Source: Clostridiales bacterium (GTDB lineage: Bacteria; Bacillota; Clostridia; Oscillospirales; Ruminococcaceae). Taken from it: 19,722 nucleotides of DNA. Each line of letters begins with the position of its first letter. Positions within the stretch are counted from its first letter, which is position 1. The stretch is taken from NCBI GenBank assembly GCA_019423685.1, contig JAHZAY010000019.1, positions 1 to 19,722 of the forward strand. The letters run 5' to 3'. The notes under the pieces were generated by a model, which was given only the letters and a program-made list of their open reading frames with translations, was not told where the DNA came from and did no database searches. Shown piece by piece: positions 1-7,037 of the stretch. A program made the translations under genes and the position numbers.

Positions 1-2
1 AC

Positions 3-257
3 TATCCCCGCAATCTTCTGGAAGTTCCCTGTGAGCGGGGTCTGCACCCGACACAAAAACCGGTGTCACTGTTCGAGTATCTCATCCGCACCTACACCGA
101 TGAGGATGCGTTTGTGCTCGATAACTGTATGGGCAGCGGCACCACAGCGGTGGCCTGTATCCGCAGCGGCCGTAATTACATCGGGTTTGAGCTGGATGCA
201 AGACACTGGGATACGGCCCGCAAGAGGGTCGAGGGCGAGCTCTCCGGGCGGGCTTAG
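3..257 (+). CDS. DNA methyltransferase (N4/N6 type), C-terminal part only
   Basis: The gene enters from the left edge; its frame is open from base 3, so 84 residues are visible before the TAG at 255-257. Two family hallmarks can be seen: HPTQKP (the substrate/AdoMet-pocket motif of beta-type adenine/cytosine-N4 methylases), and about 25 residues later DNCMGSGTTAVAC, the glycine-rich AdoMet motif I, followed by the usual YIGFELDARHWDTARKR helix. Placing the AdoMet motif at the C-terminal end is typical of the beta/gamma class, where the DPPY catalytic motif comes first; that motif would lie outside the window. Phages of clostridia often carry such a methylase just before the terminase genes, probably to protect phage DNA from host restriction. 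Target sequence and exact base modified cannot be told from this fragment. Confidence 0.9.
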   Translation, partial: YPRNLLEVPCERGLHPTQKPVSLFEYLIRTYTDEDAFVLDNCMGSGTTAVACIRSGRNYIGFELDARHWDTARKRVEGELSGRA

Positions 258-445
258 GTACTTCCTGGGCCGTGGGGGGTGCGGGTGGCAAATGAGCGCG
301 AAATTTTCCTCGCTGCAAATAGAAAAAAGCTGGGTAACAAGGTAAAAAGACACTAAAGTTAGAATGAAAAAGTGCAAACAGATGTAGAGAAAATGTTTGG
401 AAGTGAGAAAATGGTTTAAAATTTTGTTACGTTTGAGGTGGAAAT
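258..445. other. Intergenic region before the terminase; candidate cos site and terminase-binding repeats
   Basis: No gene is supported here. A GC-rich block, GGGCCGTGGGGGGTGCGGG at 267-285, sits in otherwise AT-rich spacer. Phages with a lambda-type (Nu1/A) terminase cut at a cos site that lies just upstream of the small-subunit gene, so this block is a reasonable candidate cutting region. Further right, the nonamer GAGAAAATG occurs twice in direct orientation (387-395 and 405-413), 18 bases apart, which could be small-subunit binding sites. Both readings are inference from position and composition. No convincing sigma-A promoter was found in the gap. Confidence 0.35.
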
Positions 446-1018
446 GTGGGTAACAATATCAGGACAAAGCAGATTGATGGAAAAATGTGTGTCCCCACCT
501 CTTTCTTGGCAGAAATTTTAGGAGTCACAACAAAGACCTTGGCCGCTTGGGCAAAGGATGGGTGTCCAAAAGCGGAGCGCGGCTGGTGGCCGGTCAAGGA
601 GGTAATCGCCTGGAGGATGCAGGGAAATAAGCCGGGCGAAGATCTTGAAAAAATGAGTCTCAAAGACCGCAAGCTCTACTGGGAGGGGAATCTCAAAAAG
701 GCCCAGACTGAAAACCGGGAGTTTGAAAACGGCGTCAAGCGCAGGGATTATATCGAAAAGCAGGTGGTAGCGGATGAGCTGACCACCTTTTTTGTTGCCT
801 TTAAACAGGCGGTTCTGCTCCTGCCGCGAAAAATCGGCATTCTTGCATCTGAGTCGGTGGAGATGGAGCTTGCAAAAGAAATCGAACACGAGGTAAGTGA
901 GGTGATATATGATGCACTCGCGGAATGGAGCCAAGGTAAATTATCCGGATTGGATGCTGGAGAGTATGAAAACACTCAGACCGCCGGAAAAGACGACGGT
1001 AAGCCAATGGGCGGATAA
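446..1018 (+). CDS. Terminase small subunit (Nu1-like DNA-packaging protein)
   Basis: This 190-residue protein should recognise the phage DNA packaging site and hand it to the large subunit. The first 60 residues form a winged-helix/MerR-like DNA-binding domain of the Nu1 type: FLAEILGVTTKTLAAWAKDGCP is a helix-turn-helix, followed by a WWPVKEVIAWR wing and helix. Residues about 65-110 are charged and probably coiled (KLYWEGNLKKAQTENREFENG), and the rest is a helical region ending in a Gly-rich tail that would touch the large subunit. The start is GTG at 446, chosen because GAGGTGG lies at 435-441; an ATG overlapping it at 444 is in another frame. Its last 110 bases overlap the large-subunit gene. 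Family and gene order together make this call firm. Confidence 0.85.
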   Translation: MGNNIRTKQIDGKMCVPTSFLAEILGVTTKTLAAWAKDGCPKAERGWWPVKEVIAWRMQGNKPGEDLEKMSLKDRKLYWEGNLKKAQTENREFENGVKRRDYIEKQVVADELTTFFVAFKQAVLLLPRKIGILASESVEMELAKEIEHEVSEVIYDALAEWSQGKLSGLDAGEYENTQTAGKDDGKPMGG

Positions 1019-2768
1019 AAACAGAATCATCCCGACAGGGACTTCCAACCAGCCGGGACGCTGGAAAACATCTAAGACACCTTATCTCAAGGGAATCATG
1101 GACGCTTTTTCGGATGACCGAATAGAGGAGATTGTCTTTATCAAACCGACACAGGTCGGCGGCACTGAATCCATCCTCAATATTCTGGGGTATATCGTAG
1201 ATCAGGACCCAGCATCGACGCTGGTGGTCTATCCCTCCGATACACTGGCTGAAGATATCTCCAAAAACCGCATACAGCCGATGCTGCGGGCAACAAGGCC
1301 GCTGGCTGAGAAGTTCCGGGAGGAGGACAGCAAGCTGTTGGCACTGCAGTTTGAGAATATGTATATCCCACTTACCGGCGCCAATTCGGCAGCGTCACTT
1401 TCTTCAAAACCAATCCGATTTGTGCTACTCGATGAGGTGGACAAATATCCGCCAAGATCAGGCGGCGGTAAGGAGGCAGACCCGATCTCGCTGGCAAGGG
1501 AAAGAACCAATACATTCTCCTACAACAAGAAAATTTTTATCACCTCCACCCCAACCTTAAAAACTGGAGCTATCTGGAAGGAGTGGGAGAGCTGTACCCG
1601 GAAGCTGTATTTTTATGTTCCATGCCCGCATTGCGGAAAGTTCCAGCGCCTGCGCTTTCAGCAGCTCAAATTTCCCAAGGAGGGCAGTAAAACAGATCGG
1701 GCACAGGCAGCTTATTATGAGTGCCCCTACTGCCAGGGGAAGATTGGCGATGCACAAAAGCACCGGATGCTGCAGCAAGGGAAATGGATGAATGAGGGAG
1801 AAACAGAAGGTAAGAGAGTCAGCCCAAAGAAAACAGGGTTTGCCCTCAATGCGATCTACTCTCCGTGGCTATCCTTTGCGGACGTGGCCTACAAGTGGCT
1901 GGATGCGCAGGGTGATCAGGAAAAGATGCAAAACTTTGTGAACTCTTGGCTGGGAGAGCCGTGGGAAGATGTTGGCAGTACCGCCGGTGCACAGAAAGTG
2001 CTGGACAATTGCGGCATCTATACCCGAGGAATTGTTCCGGACTGGGCGCAGCTTATCACCTGCGGGGTGGATGTGCAGCGGACCTGCCTATATTACACGG
2101 TGGACGCCTGGGGTCAGGGCAAGAAAATCTATAACGTGGACCATGGCTGTATCCCCGGCGTTGACTTTAATACCTTGTGGGATATTATCAATCGGACCTA
2201 CTATGATGAACAGGGAAAGGATTGGTACATCGACCTCGCACTGATCGACTCCGGAGACCAGACCGACCAGGTATATGATTTTTGCTATCTCCACAACCCA
2301 CTTACCGTGCCCGTAAAAGGGTCGTCAACTGCAATACCAGCTCGCTACCGTGTCTCGGTAATCCAACGAGAAGGCAGTGCGGCTCGCGGTTTGAATCTGA
2401 TTATCTGCGACGGCAGCTATTACAAGACAATGCTCTATTCTAAAATCAATGCCGTCGACACCAGTTGGCAGGTATTTGATGGGGTAGATCAGGAGTACTG
2501 TGAGCAGATTACCAGTGAGCACAAGGTCTTTGAGCGCAAAAATGGCGTGGGGAGCTGGGTTTGGCGCCAGAAAACCAGCAATGCCCCAAACCATTACTTA
2601 GACTGTGAAGTCTATGCTGCCTGCGCAGCAGATCTGCTTGGGGCCTTTGCCTTGCTGGAAGAACCACCGGAACCGGTAGCGGAAGAATCGACCTATCAGC
2701 GGGAGGAAGAGGACGAAAACTGGTTTGGAGACAACGAAGACGATGATTGGGGGGATGATTGGCTGTGA
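909..2768 (+). CDS. Terminase large subunit, GpA family
   Basis: ATP-driven motor and nuclease that cuts concatemeric DNA and pumps it through the portal. At 619 residues it has normal GpA length. It opens with the family signature TVSQWADKNRIIP (residues 30-42). An ATPase motif resembling Walker A, FIKPTQVGGTE, lies at 77-87 and the Walker B, FVLLDEVDKYP, at 171-181. A four-cysteine zinc ribbon, CPHC (239-242) and CPYC (272-275), separates the motor from the nuclease half, where D388 (GVDVQ), D447 (LIDSGDQ) and D565 (NHYLDCEVYA) are the likely metal-binding acids. The start could be ATG 909 or the adjoining ATG 912; GAGGTGA at 899-905 favours 912 by spacing. A later ATG at 966 would remove the N-terminal helix that relatives keep. 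Confidence 0.95.
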   Translation: MMHSRNGAKVNYPDWMLESMKTLRPPEKTTVSQWADKNRIIPTGTSNQPGRWKTSKTPYLKGIMDAFSDDRIEEIVFIKPTQVGGTESILNILGYIVDQDPASTLVVYPSDTLAEDISKNRIQPMLRATRPLAEKFREEDSKLLALQFENMYIPLTGANSAASLSSKPIRFVLLDEVDKYPPRSGGGKEADPISLARERTNTFSYNKKIFITSTPTLKTGAIWKEWESCTRKLYFYVPCPHCGKFQRLRFQQLKFPKEGSKTDRAQAAYYECPYCQGKIGDAQKHRMLQQGKWMNEGETEGKRVSPKKTGFALNAIYSPWLSFADVAYKWLDAQGDQEKMQNFVNSWLGEPWEDVGSTAGAQKVLDNCGIYTRGIVPDWAQLITCGVDVQRTCLYYTVDAWGQGKKIYNVDHGCIPGVDFNTLWDIINRTYYDEQGKDWYIDLALIDSGDQTDQVYDFCYLHNPLTVPVKGSSTAIPARYRVSVIQREGSAARGLNLIICDGSYYKTMLYSKINAVDTSWQVFDGVDQEYCEQITSEHKVFERKNGVGSWVWRQKTSNAPNHYLDCEVYAACAADLLGAFALLEEPPEPVAEESTYQREEEDENWFGDNEDDDWGDDWL

Positions 2769-2971
2769 TGGATCTGGAAAAACGATACGAGAACCTCTGT
2801 AAGGCGATTGAAGCGATCGAAAACGGTGCGCAGAGCTACAACATTGATGGTCAGAGTGTGACCAAAGCGAGCCTTGCCACCCTGTACAGTCGACAGAAGG
2901 CGCTGGAAAGCCAGCTGCGGCAGGCAAGTGGGGGAGATCTGTACATTGTGGAGTTTGCAGATAGGGGGTAG
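2768..2971 (+). CDS. gpW-like head-tail joining protein
   Basis: A 67-residue protein in the exact place where lambda has gpW, between terminase A and portal B. In lambda, gpW closes the filled head beneath the portal so that gpFII and the tail can attach. The sequence has two helical stretches (LEKRYENLCKAIEAIENGA and TKASLATLYSRQKALESQLRQ) around a short turn, YNIDGQSVTKA, which matches the small helix-hairpin-helix shape of that family. The ATG at 2768 overlaps the terminase stop (TGATG), a typical coupled start; TTG 2759 or GTG 2765 would add only two or three residues. The short length limits certainty, but the context is strong. Confidence 0.75.
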   Translation: MDLEKRYENLCKAIEAIENGAQSYNIDGQSVTKASLATLYSRQKALESQLRQASGGDLYIVEFADRG

Positions 2972-2977
2972 AGGCAC

Positions 2978-4393
2978 TTGGGAGTATGGCAAACCCTCAA
3001 AATGCGCTTTGGGGGAAACCGAAACGGATATGATGCGGGCGGGGGACGGGAAGGGGACAACTGGGCGCCGGTAGATGGAAGGGCAGAAGATATCAATGCC
3101 ATGTCCCGCGACATGATCCGCCATCGTGCACGTGATTTGGAAAGAAATGCCGACTATGCAGAATCGAGTATTCTTGCCATGGAGCGCAACGTGGTGGGAT
3201 CGGGCATCCGGCTGGACTGCAAAGTGGACAACCCGGAACTGGAACGGCAGATCGAGAAACTCTGGGAGCAGTGGTGCCACCCGGAAAACTGCGATGTCAC
3301 CGGACGCCTGTGCTTTTGTGAAATCCTCAAAATGGCGGTGCGCCGAATGCTGGTAGATGGTGGCCTATTGATCGTAGCGGCCTATACAGGGGATAAGCGC
3401 TTCCCACTGCAGCTGCAGATCAAAGAGGTGGATGAATTAAACAGCGGGGTGCTGTTCTGTGGAGGGAATCAAGTGGTGGGCGGCGTGGAGGTCAATGCCT
3501 ATAATAAGCCAATTGCCTATCATTTTACGGTCTATGACGTATATGGTGAAACTGGCCGAACCGTCCGGATTCCAGCGGATCGGGTTATCTATCTCAACAA
3601 GATCAAGCGCACCTCACAGGTGCGGGAAATTTCCGGATTTTCCAACATTCTTTCCCGCCTGCGGGACCTGAATCAGTTTTTAAATGCTGTATCGGTCAAA
3701 GAGCGCATCTTGGCCTGCCTGTCAGTCTTTATCAAAAAGGTCAATCCCGCGGGAGGTTTTGGCCGCAACCAGAAGACCGATAAGGCGACCGGCGCCAAGC
3801 GCAAAAAGCTGGCTCCGGGCATGATTATGGAGCTGGATGCAGGGGATGAAATTCAGGTAGTCAACCCATCGGGCCAGGCATCCAACACCAAAGACATGGC
3901 GACCATCCTGCTGCGGGCATTTTCTTCGGCGCTGGGGTTGAGCTACGAGGCGACCTCGCGCGATATGAGCCAGGTCAACTACTCTTCCGCCCGTCAAAAC
4001 CTGATCGAGGACAGGGAAAGCTACAAGGAGTGGCAGCACTATCTTTCTGAACACCTCTGCCGCAAGGTCTATGCTTGGTGGATGGAGAGCTGTGTGATGG
4101 CGGGGACCCTGAAAATATCGGATTTTTTCAGCAACCCGGAAAAATATACCGAATGCAGATGGATTGCAAAGGGAATGAGCTGGATTGACCCGGTTAAGGA
4201 GGTCAACGCCAACAAGATTGCACTAGAAACAAACCAGATTACTTTACAGGAGGTGGCGGCAGAACAAGGCAAGGATTGGCGCGCTATTTTGGAACAGAGG
4301 GCTAGAGAAAAGCAGCTTATGAAGGAGCTGGGATTGGAGGAAAACGATGAAGATCAGGAAAAATCCACAGGAAAACCCGGCGATCAAGAGTAA
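2978..4393 (+). CDS. Portal protein, lambda gpB family
   Basis: Forms the dodecameric ring at one head vertex through which DNA enters and leaves. The 471-residue length is near the usual size of the lambda-type portal family. Residues 42-80 carry the recognisable N-terminal signature: MIRHRARDLERNADYAESS, then NVVGSGIRLD. Later stretches fit the clip and stem (RVIYLNKIKRTSQVREISGFSN) and the crown/wing region (ALGLSYEATSRDMSQVNYSS). The start is TTG at 2978; AGGGGG at 2963-2968 and GAGG at 2971-2974 precede it, and the next in-frame ATG (3002) lacks a better site. The acidic C-terminus (LEENDEDQEKSTG) overlaps the next gene by 47 bases in another frame, which implies coupled translation. Confidence 0.93.
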   Translation: MGVWQTLKMRFGGNRNGYDAGGGREGDNWAPVDGRAEDINAMSRDMIRHRARDLERNADYAESSILAMERNVVGSGIRLDCKVDNPELERQIEKLWEQWCHPENCDVTGRLCFCEILKMAVRRMLVDGGLLIVAAYTGDKRFPLQLQIKEVDELNSGVLFCGGNQVVGGVEVNAYNKPIAYHFTVYDVYGETGRTVRIPADRVIYLNKIKRTSQVREISGFSNILSRLRDLNQFLNAVSVKERILACLSVFIKKVNPAGGFGRNQKTDKATGAKRKKLAPGMIMELDAGDEIQVVNPSGQASNTKDMATILLRAFSSALGLSYEATSRDMSQVNYSSARQNLIEDRESYKEWQHYLSEHLCRKVYAWWMESCVMAGTLKISDFFSNPEKYTECRWIAKGMSWIDPVKEVNANKIALETNQITLQEVAAEQGKDWRAILEQRAREKQLMKELGLEENDEDQEKSTGKPGDQE

Positions 4394-6311
4394 TTTTCGC
4401 ACCATGCCGATGCAGGTGCGGGAAATATCGGATGAGAAAAGGACGGTTGAGCTTTCCTTCTCTTCGGAAAAACCGGTCGATCGTTGGTTTGGACAGGAAA
4501 TCTTATGTCATGATGAAGAATGTGTCGATCTAACCAGACTGCAAAATGTTGGCTCGGTGCTGTTTCACCATGGACTTGACCCGGTATATGGCAGCTTGCC
4601 GATTGCTAGGATTGTGTCGCTGAGAATTGATTCGGAAACAAAGAGAGGAAAAGCCGTTGTGTCGTTTGACACAGATGAAAAAAGCGATCTCCTTTACCAG
4701 AAGGTCAAGTCAGGAAGCTTGAAAGGAATCTCTGTTGGATACATTGTAAATGTTTACGAAGAAGTCAGGGCCGGAAAGACATCCAGTAATGGACGCTTTA
4801 CCGGTCCTTGTTATGTGGCAACTAAATGGGAACCGATGGAGATTTCCTTTGAACCAGTTCCAGCCGATGATGATGTCGGTGCCGGCAGAAATCAAAATCC
4901 AGAAAGAGAGGAACATGGAATGAGCGTAGTAACAGACAAAAACAACCCAAACAATCCGGTGGCAGCACCGGAACATGGCGGCGAAAGAGGAGCACCACAG
5001 CCGGCAGCACCGGCTCCGGCGGCAGTTCCGACCGTAGACGGTGCTGCAAGCGAGCGCCAACGCTGCACAGAGATCTATTCTCTCTGCCGCAGCTTTGGTG
5101 TAGAACCGGAGGAGTACATCCAGGATGGTAGCAGTGTGGATCAGGTTCGCGCAGCGATTCTGGAAAGTTTAAAAAGAAGCCGAACCCCGTTGACCTCCCA
5201 TGTGCAGGTGGTAGCGGATGAGGAGGACAAATACCGAGATGCAGCTCGAGACGGCCTGCTCCTGCGCATGGGCGAAACAATCGACAAACCAGCTCCTGGT
5301 GCAGAGAGCTTTCGCGGCATGAGCCTGCACCAGTTGATGGCTGACTGCGCGCTGCGCTGCGGTGTTAAAGACGCACATCGCCTATCACCAGATGAACTGT
5401 GGAAAGAGATGGCGATGCAGTCCCGCGGCCAGTTTGCCGACACCAACAGCTTTGTATCTATCATCAACTCCACCCTGCACGCGACCATTGCAAGAGCCTA
5501 TGCGACCGCGCCGACCACCTACCAATATTGGACCAGCACCGGCTCCAATCCGGATTTTAAAAAAGTGACCCGTTATCGTCTGGCAGCCACTGGCGAAATG
5601 CAGGAGATCCCGGAGAACGGCGAGTTTAAAAGCGTGAGCGGAATGGATGAGGGTGTTGACACCAGCCTGAAGACCTACGGAAAACTCTTCGGATTCTCCC
5701 GCCAAACCATCCTCAACGACGATCTTGGCACAGTGTCCCGCCTGATCACTGCACAGGTGCGCTCCAACCAACGCTTTATCAACCAAAAGTGCTATGAGGC
5801 CCTCACCAAAAACGCAAAAATCTTTGACGGCAAAGCGTTGTTTGATAACAGCCACAACAACCTTTTCACTGGTGCAGAGCCGTCGATCGCCTCTTTTAAC
5901 GAGATGATCGTCGCAATGGCAAAACAGAAGGACATCAACAACAAGGATGTGCTCAACATTAAGCCACGCTTTGTGCTGGCTCCGGTCGCGCTGGGCATGA
6001 CAATCCGCCAGATCCTGGAGTCTACCGCTGATCCGGACGGCGCAAACAGCGGCGTAACAAACCCAATGCGGGGCGCTTTCCGCCTGATCACCGACGCGCA
6101 GCTGGACATCGCAAATTCCAAGGGCTACTACGCGATCGCCGATCCAAACGACGTGGACACCATCGAGGTCACCTACCTCAACGGCAATCGTACCCCAACG
6201 CTGGAAAGCAAGGTGTCCTGGGACACTCTGGGCATCGAATATCGGATGTTCCACGACTTTGGCATCAATATCATCGACTGGCGCGGCATGAGCTACAATC
6301 CGGGCAAATAA
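4347..6311 (+). CDS. Prohead protease fused to major capsid protein
   Basis: One 654-residue ORF carries two normally separate functions. Residues 15-175 form an HK97-type (S78) prohead protease: candidate catalytic His in VLFHHGLDP (H74/H75), Ser in LKGISVGY (S129), and an acidic partner in WEPMEISFEPVP (about E165). Residues 192-240 are a low-complexity Ala/Pro linker (AAPAPAAVP), likely a scaffold or delta segment. The rest (about 290-654) is the HK97-fold capsid protein, including DGKALFDNSHNNL, NIKPRFVLAP and the C-terminal VSWDTLGIEYRMFHDFGINI. Start is ATG 4347, six bases after GGAGG (4336-4340). Fusions of this kind are known in other phages. An in-frame ATG at 4920 with its own ribosome site may also make a free capsid precursor. 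The protease half is AT-richer than the capsid half (26 of 60 G/C at 4681-4740 against 34 of 60 at 5341-5400). Confidence 0.92.
   Translation: MKIRKNPQENPAIKSNFRTMPMQVREISDEKRTVELSFSSEKPVDRWFGQEILCHDEECVDLTRLQNVGSVLFHHGLDPVYGSLPIARIVSLRIDSETKRGKAVVSFDTDEKSDLLYQKVKSGSLKGISVGYIVNVYEEVRAGKTSSNGRFTGPCYVATKWEPMEISFEPVPADDDVGAGRNQNPEREEHGMSVVTDKNNPNNPVAAPEHGGERGAPQPAAPAPAAVPTVDGAASERQRCTEIYSLCRSFGVEPEEYIQDGSSVDQVRAAILESLKRSRTPLTSHVQVVADEEDKYRDAARDGLLLRMGETIDKPAPGAESFRGMSLHQLMADCALRCGVKDAHRLSPDELWKEMAMQSRGQFADTNSFVSIINSTLHATIARAYATAPTTYQYWTSTGSNPDFKKVTRYRLAATGEMQEIPENGEFKSVSGMDEGVDTSLKTYGKLFGFSRQTILNDDLGTVSRLITAQVRSNQRFINQKCYEALTKNAKIFDGKALFDNSHNNLFTGAEPSIASFNEMIVAMAKQKDINNKDVLNIKPRFVLAPVALGMTIRQILESTADPDGANSGVTNPMRGAFRLITDAQLDIANSKGYYAIADPNDVDTIEVTYLNGNRTPTLESKVSWDTLGIEYRMFHDFGINIIDWRGMSYNPGK
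4906..4922 (+). promoter_or_regulatory. Internal ribosome-binding site and ATG within the protease-capsid fusion
   Basis: GAGAGG at 4906-4911 is followed after eight bases by ATG at 4920-4922, in the same frame as the fusion. Initiation here would give a 463-residue product (residues 192-654) containing the linker and the capsid domain but no protease. The site falls just at the boundary between the two domains. Nested starts that give scaffold or capsid products from within a protease gene are known from lambda (C/Nu3); use of this one is inference. Confidence 0.55.
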
Positions 6312-6341
6312 AAAAGAGAAGGGTTAACCCTTCTCTTTTTT
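6311..6341. terminator. Bidirectional intrinsic terminator (perfect palindrome)
   Basis: Bases 6311-6340 form a perfect 30-base palindrome: AAAAAGAGAAGGGTT followed by its exact reverse complement. As RNA it gives a stem rich in G-C at the top and a run of U on either strand, so it can terminate the plus-strand capsid transcript and the minus-strand antitoxin transcript. It begins on the last base of the capsid stop codon and ends three bases from the antitoxin stop. Pairs such as AAAAA/TTTTT may act as the U-tract rather than stem. Confidence 0.85.
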
Positions 6342-6342
6342 A

Positions 6343-6618
6343 CTAAACGAATGAAATCTTAACTTTTTTGCCCATGGCGGCGGCGAGTCGTTGAAGCGTT
6401 TTAATGGATGGATTGGCATTCCCGTTTTCCAGCTTGCTGATATCGGCCTGTGTGATGCCGGTCAACTCAGAGAGCTGTTTTTGAGTGAGCCCCATTTCTT
6501 TGCGTGCATCAATGATAGCATTGATGATAGCAAATTCAGGCTCCAGCTCATCATATTCTTTCTTGAAAGCAGGGTCTTGGAGCTGTTCGTTTAAAGTTTC
6601 ACGGAAGTTTTTTCCCAT
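6343..6618 (-). CDS. Antitoxin, XRE-family helix-turn-helix (HigA-like)
   Basis: A 91-residue protein with an acidic/amphipathic N-terminal part (residues 1-38, EQLQDPAFKKEYDELEPEF) and an XRE helix-turn-helix at about 44-66, MGLTQKQLSELTGITQADI then SKLENGNANPS. The N-terminal phrase is characteristic of HigA-type antitoxins paired with Gp49-like toxins. It should bind and neutralise the toxin encoded just upstream and repress the shared promoter. It lies second in the operon (toxin first), which is the HigBA order. Its start is two bases after the toxin stop. The ribosome site is weak (AAGG about 12 bases upstream), so translation is probably coupled to the toxin. It points against the surrounding phage operon. 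Confidence 0.88.
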   Translation of the reverse strand: MGKNFRETLNEQLQDPAFKKEYDELEPEFAIINAIIDARKEMGLTQKQLSELTGITQADISKLENGNANPSIKTLQRLAAAMGKKVKISFV

Positions 6619-6620
6619 AT

Positions 6621-6971
6621 TTATACCAACCTTTTTTCATATTCTGCCCGATATTTTTTAGCTAAAGCGATTTCGGACGGAGGAGTTTTTGGGCTTTTCT
6701 TAACAAAACCGTTTGTCAGGATGATCTTATTGCCGATGTAAAAGAAATACAAAACACGGGTGATGTTGTTGCCCTGTTTTGCCCTGATCTCGAAAATCCC
6801 GTCATCAAGGGATTTGGAGTAAGGTTCCCGGAGGGTATTCCCTTTTTCTTCGAGTAATTCGAGAAGGCGAAAAAGTTTTGCCCTCATCTTGACGTCCTGC
6901 GAAAGAATAAATTCCTCGGCGGGATATGTACCATCCTCCTTTTCAAAGTATTCGACTTCAAACCGCTGCAT
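6621..6971 (-). CDS. Toxin of the RelE/HigB superfamily (phage Gp49-like)
   Basis: A 116-residue protein resembling the Gp49-like branch of RelE/ParE toxins, which are ribosome-dependent mRNA endonucleases in characterised members. Visible family features are the opening FEVEYFEKEDGTYPAEEFI, the helix KMRAKLFRLLELLEEKGN, the core strand segment DGIFEIRAKQGNNITRVLYFF, and the closing NGFVKKSPKTPPSEIALAKK with K and R residues in the usual active-site region. The ATG at 6971 follows AGAGGTG (6983-6977). The gene is read from a consensus promoter at 7037-7009. Function as an mRNase is inferred from the family; exact catalytic residues were not assigned. Confidence 0.85.
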   Translation of the reverse strand: MQRFEVEYFEKEDGTYPAEEFILSQDVKMRAKLFRLLELLEEKGNTLREPYSKSLDDGIFEIRAKQGNNITRVLYFFYIGNKIILTNGFVKKSPKTPPSEIALAKKYRAEYEKRLV

Positions 6972-6983
6972 GACAACACCTCT

Positions 6984-7013
6984 TTGATATATGATTTATC
7001 ACATATTTATTAT
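6984..7013 (+). promoter_or_regulatory. Candidate plus-strand promoter for the downstream late genes
   Basis: TTGATA (6984-6989) and TATTAT (7008-7013) are 18 bases apart, each one mismatch from consensus. It would restart plus-strand transcription after the terminator at 6311-6340 and feed the decoration gene at 7070. The region is very AT-rich, so chance matches are likely; the call is tentative. Confidence 0.3.
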
Positions 7014-7023
7014 ATATGATAAA
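6987..7023. promoter_or_regulatory. Operator-like repeats over the toxin-antitoxin promoter
   Basis: An inverted repeat TTTATCA (6995-7001) / TGATAAA (7017-7023), centred at 7009, brackets the -10 box; one half lies in the spacer between -35 and -10 and the other at the likely start of transcription. In addition ATATATGAT occurs as a direct repeat at 6987-6995 and 7012-7020. Binding of the HTH antitoxin here would block RNA polymerase, the usual autoregulation of HigBA systems. The repeats are seen; binding is inferred. Confidence 0.55.
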
Positions 7024-7037
7024 ACATATATTGTCAA
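7009..7037 (-). promoter_or_regulatory. Consensus sigma-A promoter of the toxin-antitoxin operon
   Basis: On the minus strand TTGACA (7037-7032) is followed by exactly 17 bases and then TATAAT (7014-7009), both boxes matching consensus at every base. Transcription would start near 7002, giving a leader of about 30 bases before the toxin ATG at 6971. Such a perfect promoter implies strong basal firing, so control must come from repression. Confidence 0.85.

Noticed and set aside
31..345. Plus-strand 104-codon frame across the methylase end and the intergenic region
   Set aside because: It overlaps the in-frame HPTQKP/MGSGTT methylase and has no recognisable features.
5385..6254. Minus-strand open frame (289 codons) opposite the capsid domain
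   Set aside because: Shadow of the capsid gene; no ribosome site or family pattern.
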